A stretch of 64,000 nucleotides of DNA, from the NCBI GenBank assembly GCA_023525975.1, contig CM042029.1:81450849-81514848 (forward strand). Direction: 5' to 3'. The DNA comes from Smallanthus sonchifolius (lineage: Eukaryota > Streptophyta > Magnoliopsida > Asterales > Asteraceae). The notes beneath the pieces were generated by a model. The model worked only from the letters and a program-made list of their open reading frames with translations, was not told the origin of the DNA and did no database searches. How positions within the stretch are numbered: position 1 is the first letter of the stretch; the number at the start of each line of letters is the position of its first letter. Positions 11,018 to 22,346 of this stretch are shown here, piece after piece. The position numbers and the translations under genes were made by a program.

Positions 11018-12720
11018 TTGCAATGGTTGATGCAAGGGAACTGGTTTAAGGTTGATGTCCTTATAATTCCTTTATCCAATTATGACATGGTTTTAGGTAT
11101 CCAATGGCTTCAAAGTCTAGATGACATCACTTGGAATTTTAAGGATTTAACTATGAAATTTAAGGTCAATGATCTTAAATTTGAATTGAGAGGAGCAAAA
11201 GAAAATGGTGTAAGCCTTTGTTCCAGTGAAGAGGCTTACAATTTGCTGACCAATTCCACTCACTTATCTCATGCCCAGTTATTCAGCATGCATAGTTCAT
11301 CTGAAGATATCTCCCATGTTCCTAAGGTTCATCACAGTGCTACTGGGGCGGATATTGACAGTTTACTGTCTTCTTTTGAAGATGTCTTTGTTGTCCCCAC
11401 ATCTTTACCTCCTAAAAGGTGTTGTGACCATCAAATTATTTTGAAGGAGGGTGTTTCTACAGTAGCTCAGAAGCCTTATAGGTATCCAGCTGCTCAGAAA
11501 GACAGTTTTGAAAAAATGACACAGGAATTGTTAGATATGGGTATCATTAGGGAGAGCACTAGTTCTTTTGCGGCTCCTGTGGTGTTGGTCAAGAAAAAGG
11601 ATGGTACATGGAGGGTGTGCATTGATTACATGCGCCTAAATGATGCTACTATCAAAAACAGCTTTCCTATACCCTTAATTGATGAACTTCTAGAAGAATT
11701 GGGTGGCTCTTCTGTGTTTTCTAAGCTTGACCTCAGGTCTGGGTATCACCAAGTGAGGATGCATTATCCAGATATATATACAAAACTGCATTTAGAACTC
11801 ATCAAGGCCACTATGAGTTTTTGGTTTTACCTTTTGGTTTAACAAATGCACCTGCCACTTTTCAAGCCCTGATGAATGCCACTTTTAAACCCCTATTAAG
11901 GAAGTGTGCTTTGGTTTTCTTTGATGACATCTTGGTTTACAGTTCATCATTGGAACAGCATCTATTAGACCTAGCAAAGGTTCTGCAGTTATTAAGAGAT
12001 CATTCTCTACTGGCTAAGAGATCCAAATGTACTTTTGCAGGCTCTCAAGTGGAGTATCTAGGTCATGTTATCACTAAAGAAGAGGTTCATACTGACCCTT
12101 CTAAGATAGAAGCTGTTCTTAAATGGCCTATCCCCACAATTGTTAAACACTTGAGAGGGTTCTTGGGCTTGGCAGGGTATTATAGGAGATTCATTAAAGG
12201 GTTTGGATGTATTGCAAGACCTTTAAATGATTTGTTAAAAAAGGATGCTTTCAAATGGCAAGAGGATTCTCAACAGGCCTTTGATCAACTCAAAGTTACT
12301 CTATCTACTGCTTTTTTTTTTGATTTGCCTAACTTCTCTAAAGTCTTTGTGATTGAAACTGATGCCTCTTCTAAAGGGTTGGGTGCTGTGTTAATGCAAG
12401 ATAGCCATCCTTTGGCTTTCCTAAGTAAGGGCATTTGAAAGAACTCTTGGCTATACTCATGGCAGTGAAACATTGGCATCACTATCTGATTCTGAAACAT
12501 TTCATTATCAGGACTGATCAGAAAAGTTTGAAGTTCCTATTGGATCAGAAAATTAACACTCATTTACAATAGAAGTGGCTGGCTAAATTGTTAGGATGTG
12601 ACTATGAGATTGTTTATAAAATGAGCAAGGAAAATTCAGCTGATGATGCTTTATCCAGAATGGATGGGTTAGCCTTATTTCAAATCAATGTCAGCTCACT
12701 TGATCCCTACTTATGGCCGA
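11018..12720 (+). pseudogene. Ty3/gypsy reverse transcriptase and RNase H, frameshifted
   Basis: The RT fingers and palm are clear: VVLVKKKDGTWRVCIDYMRLN, FSKLDLRSGYHQVRM, PFGLTNAPATFQALMN and the catalytic box VFFDDILVY near 11920. A frameshift near 11830 separates the first two motifs from the last two. RNase H starts with VIETDASSKGLGAVLMQD around 12353, loses frame at about 12436, and carries further stops up to 12720 (for example TAG at 12570 and 12735). The active-site Asp pairs of RT are kept, but no continuous product is possible. The flanking order (protease, RT, RNase H, integrase) marks it as Ty3/gypsy. Confidence 0.85.
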
Positions 12721-12839
12721 AAATCAAAGCTAGTTAGCAGAATGACCCTACTATTCAAATTATTTTATCTCAGCTGCAGGCGGGCACTACTGTCAAGCAT
12801 TATACTTGGAATGGGCAACTACTCAAAAGGAAAAATAGA

Positions 12840-13636
12840 TTGGTAGTGGGCTTTGATCCTGATTTGAGGAAGGCTATTCTACAGCTATGCCATTCTTCTC
12901 CCTCGGGTGGTCATTCTGGATATCTGCCTACCTTACATAGATTACAGTTGATGTTCTATTGGAAAAAGTGTAGCCAATCTGTCAAAGAATTTGCGAGGCA
13001 ATGCACCATTTGTCATAAAGCCAAGTATGAAAGGGTGGCTTCTCCAGGTTTACTGCAACCTTTACCTACCCCTAAAACTGTTTTCAGTGACATTTCCATG
13101 GATTTCATAGGGGGTCTTCCTAAAGCTTATGGCAAGGATACCATTTTTGTGGTTATTGACAGGTTCACTAAGTATGGGCACTTTATTGCACTAGCTCATC
13201 CTTTTACAGCTGTGCATATTTCTCAATTATTCTTTAACAATATATTCAAGCTTCATGGCTGTCCAAGCACTATAGTGTCAGACAGAGATTCTATTTTCCT
13301 TAGTGCTTTTTGGCAAGATTTTATGAAACTTCAGGGTATTTCACTTGCTTTTTCTTCTGCCTACCATCCACAATCTGATGGTCAAACTGAAGTTCTTAAT
13401 CGTTGTTTGGAATCTTATCTGAGGTGTATGGTCATGGATGACCCATTGCAATGGCCCAAGTGGCTAACTTTAGCTGAATGGTGGTATAACACATCCTTAC
13501 ATTCTGCCATTGGCATGTCTCCTTATGAAGCTTTGTATGGTGTTCCACCCCCAATTCATATCCCTTATATTCCTAATGATTCTAAGCTAGATTCAATTGA
13601 AGAGTGGTTTAGACAAAGGGAATTGAAGCTCATTTC
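12840..13636 (+). pseudogene. Ty3/gypsy integrase, cut off by an inversion junction
   Basis: The H2C2 zinc finger (H...H in HSSPSGGHSG, then CTICHKAK) and the catalytic core are present. The DDE residues sit in MDFIGGLP, VSDRDSIF and GQTEVLNR. The frame is open for about 265 codons to SIEEWFRQRELKLI and then runs without a gap into inverted gag sequence. The integrase C-terminal part, any chromodomain and the 3' LTR are therefore missing. Reina-like assignment rests on gag style and the short LTR nearby and is tentative. Confidence 0.8.
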
Positions 13637-14656
13637 TCTTCAATTTCCTTAGGAGTTAACCTTCTTAAGGGTCTAGCTTTAATAAGGGGAGCAGGAAGTA
13701 AAGCTAAATTGGCAGCTGAGGTAATACCCTTAGGAAAATAATCTATGGTCCTATTAAAAGTGGAACCAATATTTGAAGGTCTAAAAGAAGAATGCCAATT
13801 CTTGCTGCATAATAGGGATATATTCTCATCTTGTATCCTAGCTAAAAAGTAAGATTCAGGTAAATTTTTAGGTCTTAATAACCTAAGAGAATACCCTATC
13901 TCTGGCTTAACAGCCCTCAAAAATAGACTAACAACATATTCATCATAGATAGAAACTTAAGTCAAAGCTAAATCAAATTCTTGACATAGTGTTTGTAATG
14001 AACATGTTTGTCTTAAAGCAGCTAAGGCACCCATAGCTTCTTGGCCAATAACAGTGGCAAACCGAGTGGAGATAAAGCTCTTGTACTCTAGCCAAGTCAT
14101 GCCTTCAATAGAGCCACCTTAGGAAAGTAGGAAAGATTGATGCCACAATAGGGTCTTCCAAATAAACTATAACACACTTTACCTTAATGTTTTCAGCAGT
14201 ATCATCAATTGCAAAGAAGTGCTCCACCTTACAAAGCCAACCTTCAACATTAGTACCATTGAACTTTGGAAATTCCATCTTTGTTAGGCGTGTGTTGCTG
14301 TTCTGCAACCAGTTAGTCCTAACCTCCGGACCACCGGTATTTGGAATTGTACCATCAGATTGAGTCGGACTCAAATTGCCGATTAATTGCAAACTCTTAA
14401 GAATTTCTGTCATTTGAACCGAATTATCGGTTAATTGAGTCTTCATTGCTGCTAAATCAGACGAGTTCTTCGTAGTTGCTGCTTTAATAGCCTCCAATTT
14501 CGTCAGATTCTGACCAATAGATGTTTCTAATCGCAGCAGCGTACTGTCATGATATTGAATTCGTTGCTCCAGCATAGAATTGCGTGTTGACATCGTAGCT
14601 CCGGTGAATCGCCGATTGAAAATCAAGAGCACCGAGGATCAGCGTCTCTGATACCA
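13637..14656 (-). pseudogene. Inverted Reina-like gag fragment with leader
   Basis: Reading on the minus strand from the LTR at 14659: the primer-binding site, a leader, then gag N-terminus (frame 14632-14105, with coiled-coil-like MLEQRIQYHDSTLLRLETSIG and the gag core KMEFPKFNGTNVEGWLCKVEHFFAIDDT). The middle gag follows (13920-13630, LRLLRPKNLPESYFLARIQDENISLL). Stops around 13950 separate the two parts. Sequence 13637 to about 14125 is an inverted copy of 10134 to about 10640. It ends head-on against the plus-strand integrase. Confidence 0.8.
14645..14656 (-). promoter_or_regulatory. Primer-binding site (initiator tRNA-Met)
   Basis: On the minus strand TGGTATCAGAGA lies 2 bases inside the LTR end at 14659. 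It matches the 3' end of plant initiator tRNA-Met as used by most Ty3/gypsy and Ty1/copia elements. Confidence 0.75.
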
Positions 14657-14658
14657 CT

Positions 14659-15010
14659 TGATAGGATAGAAAGAAGAACAAAAAGGAATTTTGATCAAAT
14701 CAAGCATAACCATCTCACTAACGACTAACCACTTATAAAAACCATGACGTTACAAGAATAAGGAAATAACAGTTTAGTCCCTGAACTATCAAAATATTAC
14801 AAAACGACCATTGAGTAATACAATTGTAACAGTTGCAAACTGGTAAACGCTTCACCAAAACGTCGTACCAAACGTAATTTCAGTTTATATTTTTCCTTTC
14901 TAACACAAAGAACCCTTGACTGCACAAACTTACATAACAGCATCTAAATACAACTTTAGGCTAATTACATACTTGATCCATTAACTTGAATATAACAACT
15001 AAAGCTAACA
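14659..15010 (-). repeat. LTR of the inverted Reina-like copy (about 352 bp)
   Basis: On the minus strand it opens TGTTAGCTTTAG and closes TATCCTATCA, that is TG...CA, directly next to the primer-binding site. Its promoter-proximal half is clearly related to the split LTR at 16502-16641/34717-34883 (shared AATTTCAGTTT and ACAAACTTACATAAC). The partner LTR is not present, because the element is broken at 13637. Confidence 0.75.
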
Positions 15011-15809
15011 ATCACCCCTAATTGTTAATCCAAGTTCAAGTCTTCAACTTGAACTGCTTCTTTCTTTCTTGAACGAAAATGCAACAATACTCAAAATCTT
15101 TCTTTTTTGCTTCTTACTTACTTGATCGAACCACACACGTTTTGATTCTTGCTTGGTACGTGCGTCTGCCCACTTGCTAACCAGTTCTTCTGACCCACGT
15201 GCTAATCATATTCTTGCTCGCTGTGCTCTTACCATAAAAGACTTCTTGCTCGCTTTAAGACCTTTTATGATTTGATCATGCTCTTACTTTCTTGCTTTCT
15301 TTATTTCAAGTTTTGTTGATCTTTCTTCTTCTTTCTTTCATACTTGCATTCTAACTTTCTTTTTCATGAATTCACAAAATGAATTCAATCTTTCTTACGT
15401 TCTGTCACATTCTTCACCATAGCCATCTTTTCCTACTGGTGCAGCCTTCAACCCCCGTTTTTTCATCTGCCTTTGTCCCAAATCAAGACTTAAACCGGCC
15501 AAACGTCTAGTGATCTCGTCTATCTTCTATTTACTTACCTGGATCCATGTCCATAGTCTGCCTTTTGATCTTGATCAAGGCCCTTCACTTGTTTTATGCA
15601 TTGGTTAGTGGAAACAATGCAATGGTTCCGATCTTTATTGGCGAGAGTATCATTGGCAGTTATCTTTGGTCACCATCTATTGCCTTTTAGGGTTTTTTAT
15701 ACTCACAGACAACCAGTTTTGATTTTAACTTTGGATTTTCTTACGATTATTATGATATCAGACAACAACACATTCCTTGCTACTGCTTTCTATCTACATT
15801 CCATATTCA
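15011..15809. other. Unassigned spacer, T/C-rich
   Basis: Long CTT/TTC-rich runs occur at 15055-15400. An 83-codon frame at 15596-15847 has no recognisable motif and runs into a MITE, so I do not call it a gene. This may be internal or flanking sequence of the broken minus-strand retroelements. Confidence 0.4.
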
Positions 15810-16157
15810 GAGCATTCACAACATGTTCTGTATATGTTTGTGAGTGAGTTCTGTATATTTTAAGAAGTGGTTGTGAGTGGAGGATAGAGAAAATGTTACT
15901 TTTCATCTGTATATTTGTGAAAACATTGTTCACATGTATAAAATTTTAAATATTTTTTGAAAGTGGTTGTGGGTGGAGATGAGAGAAAATGTAATGATAA
16001 AGGTATAAAATATATTATTTAATTAAAAAGAAGAGAGAAAAGGTAGTGATTTTAGTGTAATTATAGAGATGGGGGTAGAGAAGCTACCGTGAATGTTCAC
16101 TGGTCTCAACCTGCTGGGAAAAAGATAGAGAAAAGATAGTGATTTTCAATGTTGCTC
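15810..16157 (-). mobile_element. Tourist-like MITE, copy 1
   Basis: Its reverse complement matches the element at 45520-45765 in order and wording (CACTCACAACCACTTCTTAAA, ATATACAGAACTCACTCAC, GTTGTGAATGCTC). The left end is GAGCATTCACAAC and the right end GTTGCTC. The 3-bp flanks TCA and TAA do not match exactly. It is longer than copy 2 because of an internal duplication of the ACAACCACT block. Confidence 0.6.
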
Positions 16158-16501
16158 TAAGCCCTTTTGATTTTCAAAATAGACCAAAAGCAAAAGTAAC
16201 ATACCTGGTTTGTTTTGACGTCTGCTTCATGTTCTTAAAACGAATTTGCATAGATACTTTCCTTGCTCTTTTTTTTTATATGAATTATTACAGAAATTAT
16301 TACCTTATTCTGTTTTAATTTGATTTCCCTACTTGCATATTTCTACAACAATCCTCAATCGTTTCATTTGGTTGGTTCTTCCTTGATCATCCTCTTCTGT
16401 TAGTACCCGTTGATTAGGGTTCTAATGCCTTCATTCTTAATAATCGTCTTGTTTTTTCTTCAAATGCATACTCACAAGAATGAATCATGCTCTGATACCA
16501 C
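16158..16501 (-). other. Leader of a minus-strand retroelement with primer-binding site
   Basis: On the minus strand TGGTATCAGAGC (16500-16489) sits 1-2 bases inside the LTR that begins at 16502. This marks the start of an internal region running to lower coordinates. A short coding-like stretch follows (EYAFEEKTRRLLRMKALEP) and then stops. No gag was found before the MITE. Confidence 0.55.
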
Positions 16502-16641
16502 TGTAGCATACCGATTTTGATACCATAAACAATCGAAACAACAAGAACATGATGGCGATGGAAAAGGGGATTGACCCTAATGAACCATTCGATTGATTGA
16601 ATAACCAAGAATTGTTCTTACAGTACAAAGGTTTTATAACT
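16502..16641 (-). repeat. Old LTR, part 1 (split by the Tat element)
   Basis: It starts (plus-strand coordinates) TGTAGCATACCG next to a primer-binding site and is interrupted at 16641 after TAACT. It resumes after the 18-kb insertion at 34717-34883, where it ends GGCTAACA. Both parts together give about 307 bp, similar in length and sequence to the LTR at 14659-15010. Confidence 0.75.
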
Positions 16642-18041
16642 TGAAGGGGTTTAAGATATCAAAACCCTATATAAGAACTAAACGAACCGGATCTCCGGTT
16701 TAAGGGGTTTAGGCTATTAAAACCCAATGTAAGAACCAAACGAACCGGATCTCCGGTTTAAGGGGTTTAGGATATTAAAACCCAATGTAAGAACCAAACG
16801 AACCGGATCTCCGGTTTAAGTGGTTTAAGATATTAAAACCCAATATAAGAAACAAACGAACCGGATCTCTGGTTTAGGGACTTGAAGGGGATTAAGCAAT
16901 CAAATGAACGATGGCAAACCTGCCGCGGCTGAGAGCCACCGGCCGCGGCTCACCAAGACCTGTGACCATCATCATGGCCACCTGCCGCGGCTGAGAAGCT
17001 TATGAATAGACGATCAGACCTGAGACCCACCAATGGAGCCACCTGCCGCGGCTGAGAGCCTGCCGCGGCTGAGAGTGTGCCGAACCATCAAAGCATACCC
17101 GTACATCGCTGAAGGTGTGCCGCGGCTGAAGGCATGCCACGGCTGAGAACCTGGCGCTACGGTTAAGAATCCTCCTCAGGAAAATCGAGTTTCTAAAGAT
17201 GACGGCTATAAGTAAAAAACAAGGACGGAGCCAAAACCCAACCCCAGCCACGGCTGAGGCCGTGCCGCGGCTCAAAGGGATCCTGACCGAAAGATGGACT
17301 CGTTTGACAACGGACGACAGCTCCCACTCAACACTTAGAAAATATCAAAGAAGTTGCGAGGGAAATAATCTCATACCAGAAAATAATACTAAATAACTAA
17401 GATAAAGTCCCATTGGGCATAAGAGTCAACTATAAAGACAACACCAATGGGGAAACCTGAACCCATGATAGAAAGAGGTCAGGTAAGAACCAGTAACACA
17501 AAAAGGGAAGTCAGCTAACAAGACAAGATATGTCAGGAACAGAACCTGTGTACAAGGAACACGGGTCAACTATATAGACAAAGGTAATTAAACACACCCT
17601 GAACTCTCTAAGCACGAAAGAGGAAATAACAGTCATATTAGCAGAAGCAGGGAAAGATGTTTGACTGCAGACAACCTATAATAGACATTCAGTCCAAACA
17701 TCTTGACCATGGATACCTTATAAATAGTCTGGCCGATTTCAAAGGATGACTCATGTTTTAACTCACAAATTCACAATATCATAATTTACTTATCTCTTCT
17801 TTCTCATCTTTTTACCTTCCACTACACACGTACTTATTCTCACGCCGGAGGGTGGTCACGGGGAGAAAACTCCTTCTACTCGTGGCGAGGCTCACGGTGT
17901 TTCCTATTTTGCAGATCACCCTTTCAAGACCCGGAGATCCCGTCCGTTCTTCCAAGCCCAAGTCCAGAAGTTCCAGCTTAACTTGTTCATCCAGCACTGC
18001 TTCAAGACCTCCACCCCTAGGTGGTAAGTTTTGTAGCAACA
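16642..18041 (+). repeat. 5' LTR of the Tat element
   Basis: It opens with four tandem units of about 58-60 bp (16642-16873, each ending in AACGAACCGGATCTCCGGTT or a close variant). A GC-rich block (about 16915-17280) follows with some ten copies of CCGCGGCTGAG or CCACGGCTGAG. A TATA box TTATAAATAG lies near 17720, which would start transcription about 30 bases later and makes roughly 17750 onward the R-U5 part. The 3' LTR at 33315-34711 is a near-identical copy. Confidence 0.9.
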
Positions 18042-18043
18042 TT

Positions 18044-18061
18044 TGGCGCCATCCCGTGCTC
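18044..18061 (+). promoter_or_regulatory. Primer-binding site of the Tat element
   Basis: TGGCGCCATCCCGTGCTC starts two bases after the 5' LTR. The TGGCGCC core is the form used by Tat/Athila-lineage Ty3/gypsy elements, which usually have TGGCGCCGTTGCC; the second half differs here. A run of AAAAC/A repeats (18062-18104) then leads to gag. Confidence 0.7.
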
Positions 18062-18707
18062 TAAAACAAAAACAAAAACAAAAAAGAGAAGAAAAAAAAA
18101 AAAACGATGGGCGAGGGCGAGGAAACTCCTCACAATGAAACCAGAAGTTATGATGTCCTGTACCCAGACGGTAGCAATGTTACCGGGGGGGAGGGAAGCA
18201 AGAACCCGAAGAGTCGTCTTAACGATTCTGAAAAACAAAGTACTGACAAGGTAGTCGTTACACCAGAGTTCTTACGACAGAACCGTCAACAGATCCTCGC
18301 TATGTTACAGGAGGAGGAAAAAGATCGCCAATTGAAAGAAATCCGAACCCGTCTAGAGTTCGGAGACAACGAGGATGACGACTCACTAAAGAAAAGCGAA
18401 GAAGAGAAGGATAAGCTACATAACACTGAGGTTGTGCGTCAGGAGACAACCAAGAGGAAGAAAGATTTCGAAGATGACTACAGCAAACCATACCGACCGT
18501 CCACGGCGCGATCAAGATCCAAGTTTATCAACAAAATTGCAGAGTTTACTTTTCCCCCAAAACTAAAAATGCCATCAAACGTGGGGAAATACGATGGTTT
18601 GGGTGATCCAGATGACCATCTCGCAATTTTCATAGGTGCGGCCGAGGTGGAACAATGGTCTATCCCGGTGTGGTGTCACATGTTCATGCAAACGCTGACG
18701 GGAGCAG

Positions 18708-21204
18708 TGTCACACCCCCATATTTTATTTACTTATTAAATAAATACAGGTTGTAACGATTGGTTCATTACACGATAGCGGAAGCTGTAATAATGATTTC
18801 TAAGACTTGATTACATATACAATTACTAAAACTAAGAAATACTATGATCTAAGTTCTTCTAGATCAACGACAGACTTGAGACTTGATATTCTACGTCCTT
18901 CCAGCTACTAGGAATTGATCCAACATAGCTAGCCTATTCCAACCGCGCCATGGCTAGAGGTCACCTGAGAAACATACTTGAAAGTGTCAACACAAAGGTT
19001 GGTGAGTTCACAGAGTTAGTTATATTAGTGCTTATAGTTTTTCCCCAAAAACCTGTTCATGACTTTACCGTCATAAAACTAAGTAGTTTTCATTTGAAAA
19101 CATTATCATGACTTAACCGTCATAAAATATGTTTAAACCTGATCGATTTAACTAATCAGAACCCTTTTGTATAAACATGATCACTTTATCCGGATCAAAA
19201 CTCTTTGTTTATAACTGATCACTTTAACCTGATCAGAACCCTTTGTTTAAATTCAATTGTTCGTAAATAGTTTCAGGTGTATGTGATAAACAGAATAAGA
19301 ATTGTTGACCCATTTGTAAACTAGCTAGGAATACAAATAATATGTTCATACATGGGGCGTAACCAAACCTTGACATGTGTACACGCCCCTAATTTCGTTA
19401 TTCAGTTCTATGCGGCCATAAATCCTCCAGATTGTGGTTAGCGCGACTAACCATGACCGGGAGACGTCACTCTCCATAGTACTATTCATAGGACCCTAGG
19501 CTACAGTTAATGGTTACTATGTTGTTCCAGGGGACTTTCGCGGCCTCCATTGTGTTGTTCTCATCCCATGTAAACATAAAGTCGTGTCTTATTCTCTTGT
19601 TATCCCATGAAATAGTTGCAAGTATGTTTTTCCCTTAAATCGTTGAGTGTTGTTCATCCGAACAATCGTTGTGTGTTGTTCATCCGAACAATCGTTGTGT
19701 GCTGTTCATCCGAACAATCGTTGTGTGTACTTGTGTCCAGCTGTTTAGTTGAGAAAGTTTTCTCCCCGTTTGTTTAAAAACAATTTAAAAACAAGTAGTA
19801 AAAGTGGGGCTGGGAGACTCACAAGAAGTTAAACCAAAATGTTCATATTGTCAAACGTATAAGCAATGTAATTCATGTTTTCAAAACATAACAAGTAAGT
19901 ATGTTTCTCCCTCGATGTTTACAAAACAGTAAAGAGTTAAAAAGGGGGCCGTGAACTCACCTTGAGTTTGTGTATGCTTGCAATGATAATTGTTCTAGCC
20001 GAACTTGACTATTCGTACCCTAGATACCAAAGGGTAAATTGTGTTAAGGCCGAACGTCTCATATTGCAAATTGTTCATCGACCTAGTAAATCTAGTTGCT
20101 TTTGTTTAAATATCTTCTTAGATTTTCAACACTTGTTTTGCTATAAAAACAGTTCTAAGTTACTGCCCAATGTGACTGATGAACAGATGTCGAAACTTCT
20201 TAGTTTCGATTGGGCAATTGAGTATCGAAACTTCATAGTTTCGATTGAGTAGTTAGGTATCGAAACTATCTAGTTTCGATTGGCAAGAAGGGTATCGAAA
20301 CTATCTAGTTTCGATTGAGCAATATGTATCGAAACTACCTAGTTTCGATTGAACAACTAGTATCGAAACTCCCAGTTTCGATTGAGTAAACTGGTATCGA
20401 AACTCCTAGTTTCGATTGAATAGGTATCGAAACTCCTAGTTTCGATTGAATAACAGGTATCGAAACTCCTAGTTTCGATTGAACAGGTATCGAAACTCCT
20501 AGTTTCGATTACTGCACTTTGATTGACAGAATTCGTCCTGTATATTTTTATGTTCAAATCTTGAATTTGACACACTTTTCTTGTTATCTTACTTGCGATT
20601 GAACCTTTTGTAGGCTTAGATACGGTTTTAAAGAAAATAAAGTGGATAATATCGAGTTTTTACCTTAAAACCGAGATGAAGATGATGAAAGAAAACAGAG
20701 AAGAGTCTTGAATCTTCTGTTAAACTTTCTTTAGAACACTTGAAATCTTCTTAAAATACCGAATTATGGTGGATTTCTGCCTTAAACTGGACTTCGACTA
20801 GAAGGAGAATTGGGAAATTGCCGTATGAAAATGAGAAGTATGGAAGGGATTGTGGGATTTCGACTGAGGAGGTATGGTTTTTATCTGAATTTGAGTGTAT
20901 TAGCAAGTGGGGGAATGGCTCCCCTGACTTTCGGTCGAGAAAGTCAAGCAAGTGGGTTGGGATTTAAATAAATCAAACCATTTGATTTAAGTGTAATTTT
21001 AACCACTAGTGTTCGTATTTAGTCGGGTTATCCTGGTACGTGAACCGGTAACTCCTAGAATTACCAAAATATGAAATGAGACCCTGTACGATTTTTGTTA
21101 GACCTTAATGTCCTTGTTTGTGAAATTAAGTAATCACAAATCAATTATAATTTAAACTTGTTTATAACATGTACGGATATTGACTTGAATTGTCGGGTGT
21201 CACA
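18708..21204 (-). repeat. 3' LTR of the nested chromovirus (left copy)
   Basis: It is 2,497 bp, TG...CA bounded. It holds three tandem units with TTGTTCATCCGAACAATCG (near 19660-19730) and an array of ten palindromic units (20188-20510). Open frames inside (for example 19962-20252 and 20357-20575) are repeat-driven translations and not genes. Confidence 0.9.
20188..20510. repeat. Ten palindromic ATCGAAACT/AGTTTCGAT units, left LTR
   Basis: Each unit reads GTATCGAAACT, 2-4 bases, AGTTTCGAT, then a spacer of about 4-14 bases. The arms are perfect reverse complements in nearly every unit, while the central bases vary (TCTT, TCAT, ATCT, ACCT, CC, CCT). Period is about 30-35 bp. The same array is at 27710-28032 in the other LTR. 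Confidence 0.92.
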
Positions 21205-21216
21205 TTCTCCCCATGT
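21205..21216 (-). promoter_or_regulatory. Polypurine tract of the chromovirus
   Basis: On the minus strand CATGGGGAGAA immediately precedes the LTR start. Upstream of it the text TTTCGGGACGAAATTC gives the residues FGTK in this frame and resembles the conserved FRDE-coding stretch found at this place in Tekay-type elements. Confidence 0.7.
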
Positions 21217-21229
21217 TAAAAGAATTTCG

Positions 21230-21760
21230 TCCCGAAATTTAATTTGTGTCCTCCTGAACTGTTGTATCCTTAAACAAGGATGGGTATTTTTGTTTTCATT
21301 TGATCCTCTCGTTCAAATGGTTCAACGCACTTAGGGTTAAGCTTGCCACGGTTGCCAAATCTTGCAACTCCTTTCCAAGGTGAGACCTTCAATGTGACTT
21401 TATCTCCCACTTGGAATTCTAATGGTTTTCGTCTGTTGCTATCTCAACTCTCTTTCGTCTGTCTTGAGTGACTTTCAGACGATCTTTTATTTCGACGATT
21501 TTGTCAATGGTTCCCTAGTCAATATCAGGGCCAGTCAAAAGCTTTTCGCCAATCACCGCCCAACATAGCGATGAGTGACACTTACAACCATACCAAGCCT
21601 CAACGGAGCGGCTTTAATGCTGGTATGGTAGAAACTCAGCCAACGGCGACGAGTATCCCTATTTCCTCTGAAATCGACTACACACGCACGGAGCATATCT
21701 TTCAAAGTTTGGATGGTCCTTTTACTTTGACCGTTCATCTAGGGATAATATGCAGTGGTC
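21230..21760 (-). pseudogene. Integrase C-terminus with chromodomain deletion
   Basis: On the minus strand the frame 21738-21553 starts NGQSKRTIQTLKDMLRACVVDF, the region around the integrase catalytic Glu. Here the usual SERTI reads SKRTI, so the Glu appears to be Lys. Further on, GVARFGNRGKLNP (about 21385-21345) leads almost at once into FEREDQMK. In complete relatives these two motifs are separated by the GPF/Y segment and most of the chromodomain, so an internal deletion is inferred near 21325. Several stops are present. Confidence 0.6.
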
Positions 21761-22136
21761 ATGTAAAGGCGTGTGCTCAAGGCTTCTTGTACAGACTGTC
21801 AGGTTCTTGACATGAATCGACTGTCCCTTTTTGTGAAAATGGAAACTGGCATACCATGCCTAGCCTTAATTCCCTTAATATTTAGCCTTGCACGCGTCTT
21901 ACTTTTATCTATCTCCTTTATTGGTAGGGAATGCGCGGATTTCGTCAAACGACTGACGATTATCATATAGTATCATAGTTGCTAGGTGTTCTGGGTAACA
22001 TTGAAATGAAATCCATTGAAATTTGTTCCCATTTCCATTGAGGTATCTCGGGTTGTTATAACAATCCCGACGGTTTCTGATGTTCTGCCTTTACCTTTGA
22101 ACATGTCAGGCATTTACCGACGTAAATAGCAATTTC

Positions 22137-22328
22137 TCATTTCATGTTCGGCCACCAGTAGAGTTCTTTCAGATCCTTATACATTTTTTCCGAACCTGGG
22201 TGAATGGAGTACCTGGACTTGTGGGCTTCGTCCATAACCAACTCCCGTAGGTTACCAAAACATGGCACCCAAATTCTACTTGCAAAGTATAAAGTATCAT
22301 CTGATTTTGGCTCTAATTGTCTGATCAT
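22137..22328 (-). pseudogene. Chromovirus integrase zinc-finger fragment
   Basis: The frame contains RIWVPCFGNLRELVMDEAHKSRYSIHPGSEKMYKDLKELYWWPNMK, which is the H2C2 integrase zinc-finger region up to the usual YWWPNMK. It stops there, whereas intact copies continue to the C-x2-C half and the catalytic core. The core is not readable in the 400 bases downstream. Confidence 0.75.
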
Positions 22329-22346
22329 TCCTCGTATAGCTTCACT

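Noticed and set aside
17000..17275. 91-codon frames at 17000-17275 and again at 33673-33948
   Set aside because: They are identical copies within the two Tat LTRs, in the GC-rich repeat block, without protein motif.
20357..20575. Frame with RSFDTCSIET repeats in both LTRs
   Set aside because: It is the translation of the palindromic tandem array inside an LTR, present twice for that reason.
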